Positions 24,627 through 33,476 of a stretch of 64,000 nucleotides of DNA are shown here, in pieces. Below the pieces are notes generated by a model that saw only the letters and a list, made by a program, of their open reading frames with translations, did not search any database and had not been told where the DNA came from. This DNA is from MWBF01 sp040772005 (lineage in GTDB: Bacteria > Chloroflexota > Anaerolineae > CG2-30-64-16). A program made the position numbers and the translations under genes. The stretch spans positions 1,331,275-1,395,274 of the forward strand of contig JAXGYZ010000002.1 in NCBI GenBank assembly GCA_040772005.1. Direction: 5' to 3'. The stretch's first letter is position 1, and each line of letters starts with the position of its first letter.

Positions 24627-24791
24627 GACCACCTCACGGAAGATGATGCGACGACACGCACGCGGTGTCACCGGTAAGGCTAATGATATAGCATTCCGGC
24701 GAACTCGTCCATTCGCGCGCAGGTTCGACATTTGAACGTTTTTGTGCTAACGTAAGCCCTGTCGGCATCCTCCTCACAACGGAACAATACA
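24627..24791. promoter_or_regulatory. Divergent promoter region between the ROK and UroD-like genes
   Basis: This 165-bp gap separates the nag genes (minus) from the UroD-like group (plus). It contains TATATC-like and AACGTT-containing AT-rich patches (around 24685-24760), the only AT-rich stretch nearby, but no promoter pair clear enough to assign. Confidence 0.35.
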
Positions 24792-25847
24792 ATGACCTTC
24801 ACACCCAACTATCACCATATGCTGGCGGTGCTGCGCAACGAGCGGCCCGCGCGTCTGCCCGTCTACGAACATATCATCAGTCCGCTCATCATGGAGCGCA
24901 TCCTGGGCGTCTCCTTTGCGGAAGCGGAGTCCGACAAGGGTGCGGACCTGGACCACTTCTTCCATCATTACTGCCGCTTCTGGCAGGAGATGACCTACGA
25001 CACCGTCTCGTACGAGGTCTGCATCACGGAGGCGCTGCCCGGACCGGGCGCGATTCGCGGGGGCAAGGGCCAGCTCCAGACGCGCCAGGACGTCAAACGT
25101 TACCCGTGGGATGAACTGCCGGCGCGCTACTGGACCATCGCCGCGCCGCGCTTTGACGCGCTTGGCCGTCACCTGCCGGCGGGCATGAAGGCGCTCGGCG
25201 GGGTCGGCAACGGCGTGCTGGAAATCAGCGAGGACCTGGTCGGCTTCGAGTACCTGGCCTATATGCGCGCAGACGACCCGGAGCTGTTTGCTGATCTCTA
25301 CCGTCGCATCGGTGACCTGATGGCGACCATCTGGCAGGAGTTCCTGCACCGCTACACCGATACGTTCGCCATCTGTCGCTTCGGCGACGACCTGGGGTTC
25401 AAGACGAGCACACTCGTCTCGCCGCCTGTCATCCGCCAGCATATCATCCCGCAGTACCGCCGCGTCGTGGATATGGTGCGCCGGGCCAACCGTCCCTTCC
25501 TCTGGCACTCGTGCGGCAACATCTTCGGCGTAATGGATGACGTCATTGCGCTGGGCATCCACGCCAAGCACTCGAACGAGGACCAGATTGCGCCCTTCGA
25601 GACTTGGATCGAGCGCTACGGCGACCGCATTGCGCTGCTCGGCGGCATCGACGTGGATATCCTGTGCCGCGAGGACCCGGACGACATCTTCGAGCGGGTC
25701 AAGGAACGCGGGCTGAAATACCGGGCGCTGGCGCGCGGCTATGCGCTGGGTTCCGGCAACTCCATTCCGGACTACGTGCCGGTGGAGGGTTACCTGGCGA
25801 TGATCCGCGCGGCGCAGGCCATTCGCGCAGCGGAGGGAAACACGTAG
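24792..25847 (+). CDS. UroD/MtaA-family decarboxylase-like protein
   Basis: A 351-residue protein of the uroporphyrinogen decarboxylase superfamily, judged from RPARLPVYEHII, GDDLGFKTSTLVSP, RPFLWHSCGNI and GGIDVDILCREDPDDI. The HSCGN motif and later GSGNSIPDYVPVEGYLAMI are typical of the MtaA-like and sugar-cluster members, not of true HemE. HemE works on porphyrinogens and MtaA-type proteins transfer methyl groups to corrinoids or CoM; neither role is supported by neighbours, which are sugar enzymes. It is the first gene of a plus-strand group and is followed at 1 bp by the PfkB gene. Confidence 0.82.
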   Translation: MTFTPNYHHMLAVLRNERPARLPVYEHIISPLIMERILGVSFAEAESDKGADLDHFFHHYCRFWQEMTYDTVSYEVCITEALPGPGAIRGGKGQLQTRQDVKRYPWDELPARYWTIAAPRFDALGRHLPAGMKALGGVGNGVLEISEDLVGFEYLAYMRADDPELFADLYRRIGDLMATIWQEFLHRYTDTFAICRFGDDLGFKTSTLVSPPVIRQHIIPQYRRVVDMVRRANRPFLWHSCGNIFGVMDDVIALGIHAKHSNEDQIAPFETWIERYGDRIALLGGIDVDILCREDPDDIFERVKERGLKYRALARGYALGSGNSIPDYVPVEGYLAMIRAAQAIRAAEGNT

Positions 25848-25848
25848 C

Positions 25849-27042
25849 ATGGCAGCAGAACTCGATGCCGTCGTTGCGGGCCACCTGTGTCTCGACATAA
25901 TCCCGGAGATCCCGCCGCAGCCTGCGGGCCTGACCGGCCTGCTTGTGCCCGGCAAGCTCAACGCCATCGGCCCGGCAGTGCTCTCTACCGGCGGGCCGGT
26001 GTCCAACACCGGTGTCGTCCTGCACAAGCTCGGCGTGCGCACGCAGCTCATGGGCAAGGTCGGTGACGACCTGTTCGGCATGGCGATCCGCCGCGTCATC
26101 GACAGCCACGGGCCGGGGCTGGCCGACGGCATGATCGTGGACCCGGCGGCGACCTCATCATACACTGTTGTAGTCAACGTGCCCGGCGTGGACCGCATGT
26201 TCCTGCACCACACCGGCGCCAATGACACCTTCACCGCAGATGATGTGCGGTACGACGTGGTGGCGCGCGCCCGGTTGTTCCACTTCGGCTACCCGCCGCT
26301 GATGGCGCGCATGTACGGCGATGACGGCACCGAGGTCTCCGAGCTGTTCCGCCGCGCCAAAGCCACGGGCGTCACCACCTCGCTCGACATGGCGCTGCCC
26401 GATCCGGCCTCGCCCGCGGGCCGCGCGGACTGGCCGGCCATCATCCGCAAGGTGCTGCCGCACGTCGATGTGTTTCTGCCCAGCCTCGATGAGATGCTAT
26501 ACATGCTGCGCCGGCCCACGTACGACCGGCTGCTGGCCGAGCATGGCGGCAACCTGCTCTCCGCAGCCACGCCGGACCTGCTGGCCGGCCTGACGGGCGA
26601 GATGCTGGACCTGGGCGCGAAGATTGCCGGGCTGAAGCTGGGGCATCGCGGGTTCTATCTACGCACGGCGGACCGTGCTGCTCTCGCGTCTGCGGGCCGC
26701 GCCGCGCCCGCGGACCCCCACGCCTGGGCCGACCGCCAGTTCTGGGCCCCCTGCTTCCGGGTCAACGTCGTCGGTACCACCGGCGCGGGCGACTCGACCA
26801 TCGCCGGCTTCCTGGCGGGCCTGCTGGCTGGCCTGTCGCCGGAGGAGACGCTGACTGCGGCGTCTGCGGTCGGCGCGTGCAACGTGGAGGCCGCGGACGC
26901 GCTCGGCGGCATCCGCCCGTGGGAGGAGACGCTCGGCCGCGTGGCCGCGGGCTGGCCCCGGCACACGCTGGGGGTGGACGCGCCGGGCTGGGAGTACGAC
27001 AGCCGGACCGGCCTGTGGAGCGCCGCCCCTCATCATTCATAA
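25849..27042 (+). CDS. PfkB-family carbohydrate kinase
   Basis: A 397-residue ribokinase-like sugar kinase. The N-terminal AVVAGHLCLDIIPEI and GPAVLSTGGPVSNTGVVL signatures and the C-terminal VVGTTGAGDSTIAGFLAGLL, with the anion-hole GAGD and catalytic Asp, define the family. It is longer than ribokinase (about 310 aa), mainly through inserts around residues 160-290. The substrate is unknown; fructose, tagatose-6-phosphate or another ketose are possible given nearby isomerase-type genes. It begins 1 bp after the UroD-like stop, so translation is coupled. Confidence 0.87.
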   Translation: MAAELDAVVAGHLCLDIIPEIPPQPAGLTGLLVPGKLNAIGPAVLSTGGPVSNTGVVLHKLGVRTQLMGKVGDDLFGMAIRRVIDSHGPGLADGMIVDPAATSSYTVVVNVPGVDRMFLHHTGANDTFTADDVRYDVVARARLFHFGYPPLMARMYGDDGTEVSELFRRAKATGVTTSLDMALPDPASPAGRADWPAIIRKVLPHVDVFLPSLDEMLYMLRRPTYDRLLAEHGGNLLSAATPDLLAGLTGEMLDLGAKIAGLKLGHRGFYLRTADRAALASAGRAAPADPHAWADRQFWAPCFRVNVVGTTGAGDSTIAGFLAGLLAGLSPEETLTAASAVGACNVEAADALGGIRPWEETLGRVAAGWPRHTLGVDAPGWEYDSRTGLWSAAPHHS

Positions 27043-27079
27043 TTGACAATTCGTCATTCGTAATTCACCAGAGGTCATC

Positions 27080-28171
27080 ATGTCCTACGCACTACCCCGC
27101 AACCACGGCTGCCGCATCTCCGATGCCTGGACCTACGAGGGGATGCAGACGGTCATCCTCGAAAACGAGCTGCTGCGCGTGGTCGTCCTGGCCGGCAAGG
27201 GCAGCGATATCATCGAATTCCGCTACAAGCCGCACGACCTCGACTTCATGCTGCAGATGCCCGCGGGCACGCGCAACCCGAACCGGGGCGTGCTCTCCTC
27301 GCCGACGAGCGGCACGTTCATCGACTACTACGGCGGCGGCTGGAACGACATCTTGCCGAACGGCGGCCCGTTCTCCACGTACCAGGGCGCGGAGTTCGGC
27401 CAGCACGGCGAGGTCAGCCTCATCCCGTGGGAGCACATGATCGTGGAGGACTCGCCGGAGCGCGTGGCCGTCCGCCTGTGGGTGCGGCCCATCCGCACGC
27501 CCTTCTTCGTGGAGAAGACGCTCAGCCTCACGCCCGGCCGCGCGGTGCTTACGATCGATGAGCGCGTGGTCAACGAGGGCGGCCAGCCCATGCACCTGAT
27601 GTGGGGCCAGCACATCGCGCTGGGCCGGCCCTTCCTCGATGAAGGGGCGGTGATCGACGTGCCCGCCCACGGCTTCATCGTCAACGACGTGATGGACAAC
27701 TACGAGCCGCGGCGCTTCCGGGTCAACGCGCACGCGCGTTGGCCGCACGTGCCCACGCCGGACGGCGCGACCGCAGATGCCAGCCGCATCCCGGCCGTCG
27801 GAGAGCAGGCCGCGCAGGAGATGGCCTACATCACGGAACTGACCGATGGCTGGTACGCCGTGACCAACGCGGCGCGGCAGATCGGCTTCGGCGTGCGGTT
27901 CGATCCTTCTCTCTTCCGCTACATCTGGTACTGGCAGCAGCTCGACGGCGCAGGCACGGGCTTTCCCTGGTGGGGCCGGCTGCACACCACTGCGCTGGAG
28001 CCGTGGACGAGCTATCCGACGGGTGGGCTGAGCGAGGCCATTGCGAATGGCAGCGCGGTGCGGCTGGAGGCGGGGCAGGCGCTCCAGAGCCACTTTCTGG
28101 CCGTCGCGTACGAGGGCGTGGACCGCGTCGCGGGCATCACGCCGGAGGGTGTGGTGCTGCCGCGCGTGTAG
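27080..28171 (+). CDS. DUF4432 family, galactose-mutarotase-like protein
   Basis: A 363-residue beta-sandwich protein resembling aldose 1-epimerases of the DUF4432 type: NHGCRISDAWTYEGMQTVIL, GKGSDIIEFRYKPHDLDF, GGWNDILPNGG and MHLMWGQHIALG are recognisable. Such proteins probably act on anomers or isomers of free or phosphorylated sugars; the substrate is unknown. It is 37 bp after the PfkB gene, preceded by CAGAGGTC, and ends the UroD-PfkB-DUF4432 run. Confidence 0.8.
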   Translation: MSYALPRNHGCRISDAWTYEGMQTVILENELLRVVVLAGKGSDIIEFRYKPHDLDFMLQMPAGTRNPNRGVLSSPTSGTFIDYYGGGWNDILPNGGPFSTYQGAEFGQHGEVSLIPWEHMIVEDSPERVAVRLWVRPIRTPFFVEKTLSLTPGRAVLTIDERVVNEGGQPMHLMWGQHIALGRPFLDEGAVIDVPAHGFIVNDVMDNYEPRRFRVNAHARWPHVPTPDGATADASRIPAVGEQAAQEMAYITELTDGWYAVTNAARQIGFGVRFDPSLFRYIWYWQQLDGAGTGFPWWGRLHTTALEPWTSYPTGGLSEAIANGSAVRLEAGQALQSHFLAVAYEGVDRVAGITPEGVVLPRV

Positions 28172-28189
28172 CCGAGAGTATCCGGCAGG

Positions 28190-28312
28190 CATCCTGAGCG
28201 GAGGGCGTGGGCGACGCCCGCAGTCGAAGGATGCTGCCCGTACGCCAGGCTGGTTCTGCATCCTTCGACTACGCCCGCGAAAAGCAGCGGGCTCCGCTCA
28301 GGATGCTCCGCG
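28190..28312. repeat. Composite palindromic repeat, family B copy 3
   Basis: The arms catcctgagcggag (left) and ctccgctcaggatg (right) enclose the cgactacgcccgc and gcccgcagtcgaaggatgc half-units. It lies about 20 bp past the DUF4432 stop and upstream of the GH4 promoter. Confidence 0.7.
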
Positions 28313-28348
28313 GCGGTTGAATGGTCATCGGAAAAGTATGCGATTCTC

Positions 28349-28377
28349 TTGACAAACCTGCACACACAGCGCAAAAT
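28349..28377 (+). promoter_or_regulatory. Promoter of the GH4 gene
   Basis: TTGACA (28349-28354), 17-bp spacer, CAAAAT (28372-28377), with the GH4 start about 30 bp downstream. The -35 is perfect, the -10 moderate. Confidence 0.6.
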
Positions 28378-28407
28378 TAACCGTCGTTGGGGCGCACAGG
28401 AGGCACG

Positions 28408-29793
28408 ATGGCTAAGGTCGTCATCATCGGCGCGGGCAGCGCCAGTTTCGGGCTGGAGACGCTCTCCGCGCTGATGAACAGCGCGCAGCTGCGGGGCAGC
28501 CATCTCGCGCTCGTGGACCGTAATCCTGATGCGCTCGGTCTGATGGCGCGGCTGGCTGCACGGCTCAACCGCGAGTGGGGTGCGCAGATGCGCGTGACCG
28601 CGCACGCCGGCCACCTCGACGCGCTGCCCGACGCGGACTTCGTCGTCTCCGCCATCGAAGTGCCCCCGCGCGAGCGGCTCTGGCAGCAGGATTGGGAGAT
28701 TCCCCTCCGGTACGGCGTGCGCCAGCCGTATGCGGAGAACGGCGGGCCGGGCGGCTTTGCGCATGCCGCGCGCAACATCGGCCCGGTGCTCGAGATTGCG
28801 CACGCGATGGAGCAGGCCTGCCCCGACGCCTGGTTCATCAACTTCTCGAACCCCATGGTCCGCATCTGCGATGCCATCCATCGCTACAGCAAGATCAAGG
28901 TCGTCGGCCTGTGCCACCAGATTTTTACCGGCTACGGCATGGTAGGCTATGCGCTGGCCGATAAGCTGGGCATTGCAGTGCCGGAGGGCGTCATCAGCTC
29001 CCACGCCGACCCCGACCTGTGGCCGCGATTGAAGCTCATCGTCAAGCAGGCCGTGGACAAGCTCGACATCCAGGCTGCGGGCCTCAACCATTTCACGTGG
29101 ATGCTGGACGTGCGCGACCGGCGGACCGGGGAGGACCTGTACCCGCTCTTTGCGGAGCGGTGGGCCCGCCTCGATCCCTCCTTCGAGCCGCTGACACGGC
29201 GCGTGTATGCTGCGTTCGGGCGCTTTCCCATCCCCGGCGACGAGCACCTGTGCGAGTACCTGCCCTGGGTCAGTGACCCGGTCACGCGGCCGTGGGAGAA
29301 GTACGAGGTCAGCCTGTACGACTGGGAGCGCAACGACCGCCGCCGCCGGGAGGGCCATGCGCTGATCGGCCAGATGGCGGACGGGCTGGCGCCGGTGGAC
29401 GCGCTGCGCGAGCGCGACGGCGAGGGCACGCGCGATATCGTGGAGACAATTGTTGCTGTGGGACGGCACTACCATCTCGCAGTGAATCTGCCGAACGTCG
29501 GGCAGATCGGGAACCTTCCGGCCGGCGCCATCGTTGAAACACCTGCAGTCATCACGGGCGCGGGGATCAGTCCGGTGGCTGTCGGTGACATGCCGGAAGG
29601 TATCGCGGAGCTGCTGCGCCGCGAACTGGCCGTCGTGCGGTTGGCCGTGGATGCCGCGGTGCAGGGCGACCGCCAGCTCGCGCTGCAATGCCTGCTGCTC
29701 GACCCGGTCGTCACCGACCTGGATGTGGCGCAGCAGATTCTGGATGATTACCTGGACTGCTATCGCGATTACCTGCCGCAGTTCTGGCGCTGA
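28408..29793 (+). CDS. Glycoside hydrolase family 4 (alpha-galactosidase/glucuronidase-like)
   Basis: A 461-residue GH4 enzyme. This family uses NAD and a divalent metal in a redox-elimination mechanism. The NAD-binding start is VVIIGAGSASFG, FSNPM and GLCHQIFTGYG supply the metal/catalytic Asn, Cys and His residues, and AAGLNHFTWML holds another conserved His. The pattern is closer to the alpha-galactosidase/alpha-glucuronidase (MelA/AglA) side than to phospho-beta-glucosidases, but the substrate is not certain. Start ATG 28408 has AGGAGG upstream. It has its own promoter and lies downstream of the UroD-PfkB-DUF4432 group. Confidence 0.88.
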   Translation: MAKVVIIGAGSASFGLETLSALMNSAQLRGSHLALVDRNPDALGLMARLAARLNREWGAQMRVTAHAGHLDALPDADFVVSAIEVPPRERLWQQDWEIPLRYGVRQPYAENGGPGGFAHAARNIGPVLEIAHAMEQACPDAWFINFSNPMVRICDAIHRYSKIKVVGLCHQIFTGYGMVGYALADKLGIAVPEGVISSHADPDLWPRLKLIVKQAVDKLDIQAAGLNHFTWMLDVRDRRTGEDLYPLFAERWARLDPSFEPLTRRVYAAFGRFPIPGDEHLCEYLPWVSDPVTRPWEKYEVSLYDWERNDRRRREGHALIGQMADGLAPVDALRERDGEGTRDIVETIVAVGRHYHLAVNLPNVGQIGNLPAGAIVETPAVITGAGISPVAVGDMPEGIAELLRRELAVVRLAVDAAVQGDRQLALQCLLLDPVVTDLDVAQQILDDYLDCYRDYLPQFWR

Positions 29794-29822
29794 TGTTGCG
29801 GGTTGCATGATAGGTGTATTGG

Positions 29823-31454
29823 ATGACACAGATGACGACACAAACTGCCCCGGCACGTGAGCGCCCCAAGCGCCGCTCGTCACCCGCGTTCTGGCTGCTG
29901 CTCATCGGCTGGCTGTTGTTTTTGAGCCTGGTCGCCGGCACCGTCGTGGGCCTGGTGCAAATCTATGGCGGCAACCGCATCCTGGCGGGCGTGGAGGTCC
30001 TGGGGCGCAGCCTGAGCGGCCGGACCACGGCGGACGCGGCGGCGCGCCTGGATGACGAATGGCGGAGCCGCCGGGTGGTGCTGGAAGCCGCGCAGGCGGA
30101 CGGCACGGTCAAGACCTGGACCCTCTCGCCGGTGCAGGTCGGCGCGCTGCTCGATGCCCAGGCCACGGCAGAACAGGCCTACGAGGTGGGGCGCGAGGAG
30201 TTGCAGCCCGAGAACATTGGTGCATTGGGCCGCCGCCTGCTGGCATCCACTGGTTTCGTGCCCGTGCAGGTACAGCCCGCCGTCATTGCACCGGTGTGGC
30301 GCTTCGACAGCCAGGCCGCCGCAGGCACCCTGCGGATGCTGGCGAACGAGCTTGAAGTGCCGGTGCAGAACGCAGGCGTGCAGGTGGTGGATGGCCGCAT
30401 CGAGACGACGCCTGCCACAACGGGCCGGTCGCTCGATATCGCGGCTGCGCTGGCTGCGCTGGAAGCCTATCCCTGGGATCGGGCCCTTGCACAGCCGGGC
30501 GAGGCGCTGCGTTTCGCGCTGCCGATCGTCGAGCATCCCGCGGCCATCACGGATGTGAGCGCGCTCGTCGCCGAGGTCAGCCCGCTCTTGGCGCAGCCGA
30601 TCGCGATACGGCTGTACGACGCAGTGCGCAACGAACGGGCCGAGTGGACCGCCCAGCCCGCGGACTTGGGCCGGTGGCTGGCCTTTGGCGTTGCGGCTTC
30701 CGCTGAAGGCAGTGAGGCGACAGCCAATGCACTGACCTGGTCGGTAGACGAGGCCCGGGTGGCTGAATGGCTGGCCGGGCAGAGCGCCGCGTTTGGCGAT
30801 GAGCGCTTCGTGGCGGCGAGCGATGCCGTGCCCCTGCTGGTCGATGCCTTCAAGGCGCGTCAGTCCGCGATCAGCACGCGCATCAGCCACGGCGAACGGG
30901 AGCACCTGGTTCAGTCCGGCGAGACGCTGTCGAGCATCGCGTTCGACTACGGCATCCCGTACCCCTATATCCAGGCGCTTAACCCAGAGACGGCAGAGGG
31001 CTTGTTCGCAGGGCAGACGATTCGCATCCCATCGCAGGATGTCATGCTGCCGCTGCCGGCGATCGAGAACAAGCGCATCATCATCAGCCTGAGCAAGCAG
31101 ACCGTGCAGGTCTACGAGAACGGGCAGCTTAAGTGGGACTGGATCAGCAGCACCGGCCTGCCTGACAGCCCGACTTCGCCGGGCGTGTTCCAGGTGCAGA
31201 GCCACGAGGAAATGGCCTATGCCGCCAACTGGGACCTGTACATGCCCTGGTTCATGGGCATCTACCGGCCCGTGCCCGGCCAGGAGTTCATGAACGGCTT
31301 CCACGGCTTCCCTAGCCGCGATCGCCGCCAGTTGCTCTGGACGCGGAACCTGGGTCGCCCGGTCACGTATGGCTGCATCCTGCTCAGCACGGAGAACGCC
31401 AAGCTGCTGTACGACTGGGCGGAAGTGGGCGTTGTGGTCGAGATTGTCAAATGA
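29823..31454 (+). CDS. Membrane-anchored L,D-transpeptidase with LysM
   Basis: A 543-residue envelope protein. An N-terminal membrane span (residues about 20-45) is followed by two peptidoglycan-binding-4/VanW-like regions, then a LysM motif (HLVQSGETLSSIAFDYGIPY) near residue 360, and a C-terminal YkuD domain. The YkuD catalytic part reads HGFPSRD and then VTYGCILLS, with the nucleophile Cys; the arginine usually following (GCIR) is replaced by Leu. It probably cross-links peptidoglycan or anchors proteins outside the membrane. ATG 29823 is chosen because AGGTG precedes it; ATG 29832 or GTG 29814 are alternatives. Confidence 0.87.
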   Translation: MTQMTTQTAPARERPKRRSSPAFWLLLIGWLLFLSLVAGTVVGLVQIYGGNRILAGVEVLGRSLSGRTTADAAARLDDEWRSRRVVLEAAQADGTVKTWTLSPVQVGALLDAQATAEQAYEVGREELQPENIGALGRRLLASTGFVPVQVQPAVIAPVWRFDSQAAAGTLRMLANELEVPVQNAGVQVVDGRIETTPATTGRSLDIAAALAALEAYPWDRALAQPGEALRFALPIVEHPAAITDVSALVAEVSPLLAQPIAIRLYDAVRNERAEWTAQPADLGRWLAFGVAASAEGSEATANALTWSVDEARVAEWLAGQSAAFGDERFVAASDAVPLLVDAFKARQSAISTRISHGEREHLVQSGETLSSIAFDYGIPYPYIQALNPETAEGLFAGQTIRIPSQDVMLPLPAIENKRIIISLSKQTVQVYENGQLKWDWISSTGLPDSPTSPGVFQVQSHEEMAYAANWDLYMPWFMGIYRPVPGQEFMNGFHGFPSRDRRQLLWTRNLGRPVTYGCILLSTENAKLLYDWAEVGVVVEIVK

Positions 31455-31526
31455 GTATGCTTGTGGGTCAGTGGGCTGTGGCGCAGCCAGCGTCAACTGC
31501 CCCACGTTACATAAAGGATGGTAAGT

Positions 31527-33341
31527 ATGCAGTTCTCCCGTAAGTGGATCGTATTGAGTCTATTGTCAATAGCCGTGCTGGCGCTGTCCGGGTGCATCGT
31601 CACCACGCCGACGCCCGGCGCACCCGCTACACAACCGCCGGGCAGCACGCCGACCGTGGAGCCCGTTACTGTTCAGCCTCCCGCAGGGACCACACCACCC
31701 GACGTGCCTGCGGGGATCATCGCCGCGCGCGATATCTTCGCCGGCCAGATGAACATGGCGGGCGAGGATTTCACGGTCGTTTCCTACGAGGCGGTCGAGT
31801 GGCCGGACGGCTGCCTGGGCCTGCCCGAGCCGGACGAGGTCTGCACGATGGCCATCGTGCCGGGCTATCTGATTGTGCTGGAAGCGGGCGGCACGCGCTA
31901 TGCGCTGCGCACGAATCTCGCGGGCAGCATGGTGCGCGTCGCGCCGCTCATCGAGGACGAACCAGCTACCGAGGTGACGGCCGAACCGGCGGTGCAGGGC
32001 GAGACGGTGCTGGCCTGGCAGCAGGAGACGGCAGAAAGCTGCCGCGCCGCGCAGATTACGCTCACTGGCGTGCAGTACGGCGCGTGCGACGGTCCGCTGG
32101 CCACGGGCGCGCTGAACGAAGACATGGCCCGGACCGCACAACTGGATGACCTGCTCGCGACCTATGCTTCATTCACGGCGGACACGCCGGCGGGCCAGGT
32201 CACGTTTATGGGGCAGGGGTCGCTGACCGCAACGGCTGCCGAACAGCGGATGCTGGCCGAGTGGGCCAACCAGGTCGCGCGCGAGGCTGAGGCTGGCACT
32301 GCCAGCGCGACGGACGGCCTGGCTTTCGTCTGGCATCGCGAGGGCGGCATTGCCGGCTTCTGCGATGACCTGTCGGTCTACATGACCGGCATCGCGTACG
32401 GCTCGGACTGCAGCGGCACGCTGATTCAGAGCCTGGGCAGCCGCCGGTTGACCGCGGACGAGCTGGCCGAGCTGTATGCATGGGTGGATGCGCTGGCATC
32501 GTTCCAGGAGACGCAACAGGACCAGGCCACCGCGGATGCAATGACCGTGGGACTGCTGCTGACCGGGCGCGGGGAGCGCGCGGCCACCGAGGATGAGAAG
32601 GCGGCGATGAGTCAGTTCGCCAGCCAGGTGTTGCTGCGCTGGGCGGACCCGACGCCCGTGCCGAGCGTGCTCGCGCAGGCCGATCTGACCATCTACGCGG
32701 GCCCTGCGGAGTCGTATCCTGTTGTGGGTGCGGTGTTTGCCGGCCAGTCCGCACGCGTGACCGGCGTCAAGCCCGACAGCACGTGGTGGCGCGTGGTCTG
32801 CCCGGATGACACGCTGGGCAACTGCTGGGTCACGGGTGACTCGAAGCTGGCCCAGCCGAACGTGCCTGCCGGGGCGACGGGCCTCGACCCGATCGACGAG
32901 ACGGGCATCTACGCGGCCGTTGCACGCCAGGTTTACACGGTGGACCATACCTTTGGCGACAGTCCGCCGAACTTCCCGCGCATTTACCTGCTGCGCGCGG
33001 ATGACATCCGAGCAAGCGGCAGCGATGCGCCGACGCCAGGCATGCCGGTCATCGCGACGCCGGTGCAGCAGAGCATCGTCGCGGCCCTGAGCGACCTGCC
33101 CGCGCAGTTCATCTGGATTACGAAGCTGGAAGACGCGCCGCGCGACGAGAATGGGACCATCGAGGACAACGGTGCGGTCATCACCCTGGGGAACATTCAA
33201 CCGCAGGCGGATGGCACGATTCAGGTAGCGGCCAGCATCTACATCGGCATGCTCGCCGCCGGCGGCCAGACCTACGTGCTGGAGCAGGTGGATGGCGTCT
33301 GGCAGATCACCGGCATCGCCGGCATGCAGTGGATTAGCTGA
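31527..33341 (+). CDS. Lipoprotein with SH3-like domain
   Basis: A 604-residue secreted lipoprotein. The signal peptide ends in the lipobox ALSGC (residues about 21-25), followed by a Pro/Thr-rich linker. The middle part contains two related segments (VLAWQQETAESCRAAQITLTG and LAFVWHREGGIAGFCDDLSV), suggesting an internal duplication. A bacterial SH3-like domain is near residues 380-445 (ADLTIYAGPAESYPVVGAV, WWRVVCPDDTLGNCWV). No enzyme motif is visible. It follows the L,D-transpeptidase by 72 bp and may bind the cell wall. AAAGGA upstream favours ATG 31527. Confidence 0.75.
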   Translation: MQFSRKWIVLSLLSIAVLALSGCIVTTPTPGAPATQPPGSTPTVEPVTVQPPAGTTPPDVPAGIIAARDIFAGQMNMAGEDFTVVSYEAVEWPDGCLGLPEPDEVCTMAIVPGYLIVLEAGGTRYALRTNLAGSMVRVAPLIEDEPATEVTAEPAVQGETVLAWQQETAESCRAAQITLTGVQYGACDGPLATGALNEDMARTAQLDDLLATYASFTADTPAGQVTFMGQGSLTATAAEQRMLAEWANQVAREAEAGTASATDGLAFVWHREGGIAGFCDDLSVYMTGIAYGSDCSGTLIQSLGSRRLTADELAELYAWVDALASFQETQQDQATADAMTVGLLLTGRGERAATEDEKAAMSQFASQVLLRWADPTPVPSVLAQADLTIYAGPAESYPVVGAVFAGQSARVTGVKPDSTWWRVVCPDDTLGNCWVTGDSKLAQPNVPAGATGLDPIDETGIYAAVARQVYTVDHTFGDSPPNFPRIYLLRADDIRASGSDAPTPGMPVIATPVQQSIVAALSDLPAQFIWITKLEDAPRDENGTIEDNGAVITLGNIQPQADGTIQVAASIYIGMLAAGGQTYVLEQVDGVWQITGIAGMQWIS

Positions 33342-33363
33342 GGGTTAATAGCAACACACGCTG

Positions 33364-33471
33364 ATAGAACGCTGATCACGCTGATGATCATGATGCACGC
33401 TGATATTCTTTCGTTTCGGTAAAGTAAAAAATCAGCATCAATCATGATTATCAGCGCCATCAGCGTTCTAT
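33364..33471. repeat. Palindromic repeat, family A copy 1
   Basis: The arms atagaacgctgat and atcagcgttctat, with inner gatgatcatgat and atcatgattatc, form a long interrupted hairpin. It lies between the convergent lipoprotein and patatin genes, ending 5 bp from the patatin stop. Other copies are at 36279-36333, 46267-46375 and 50572-50665. Confidence 0.8.
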
Positions 33472-33476
33472 TCGCT

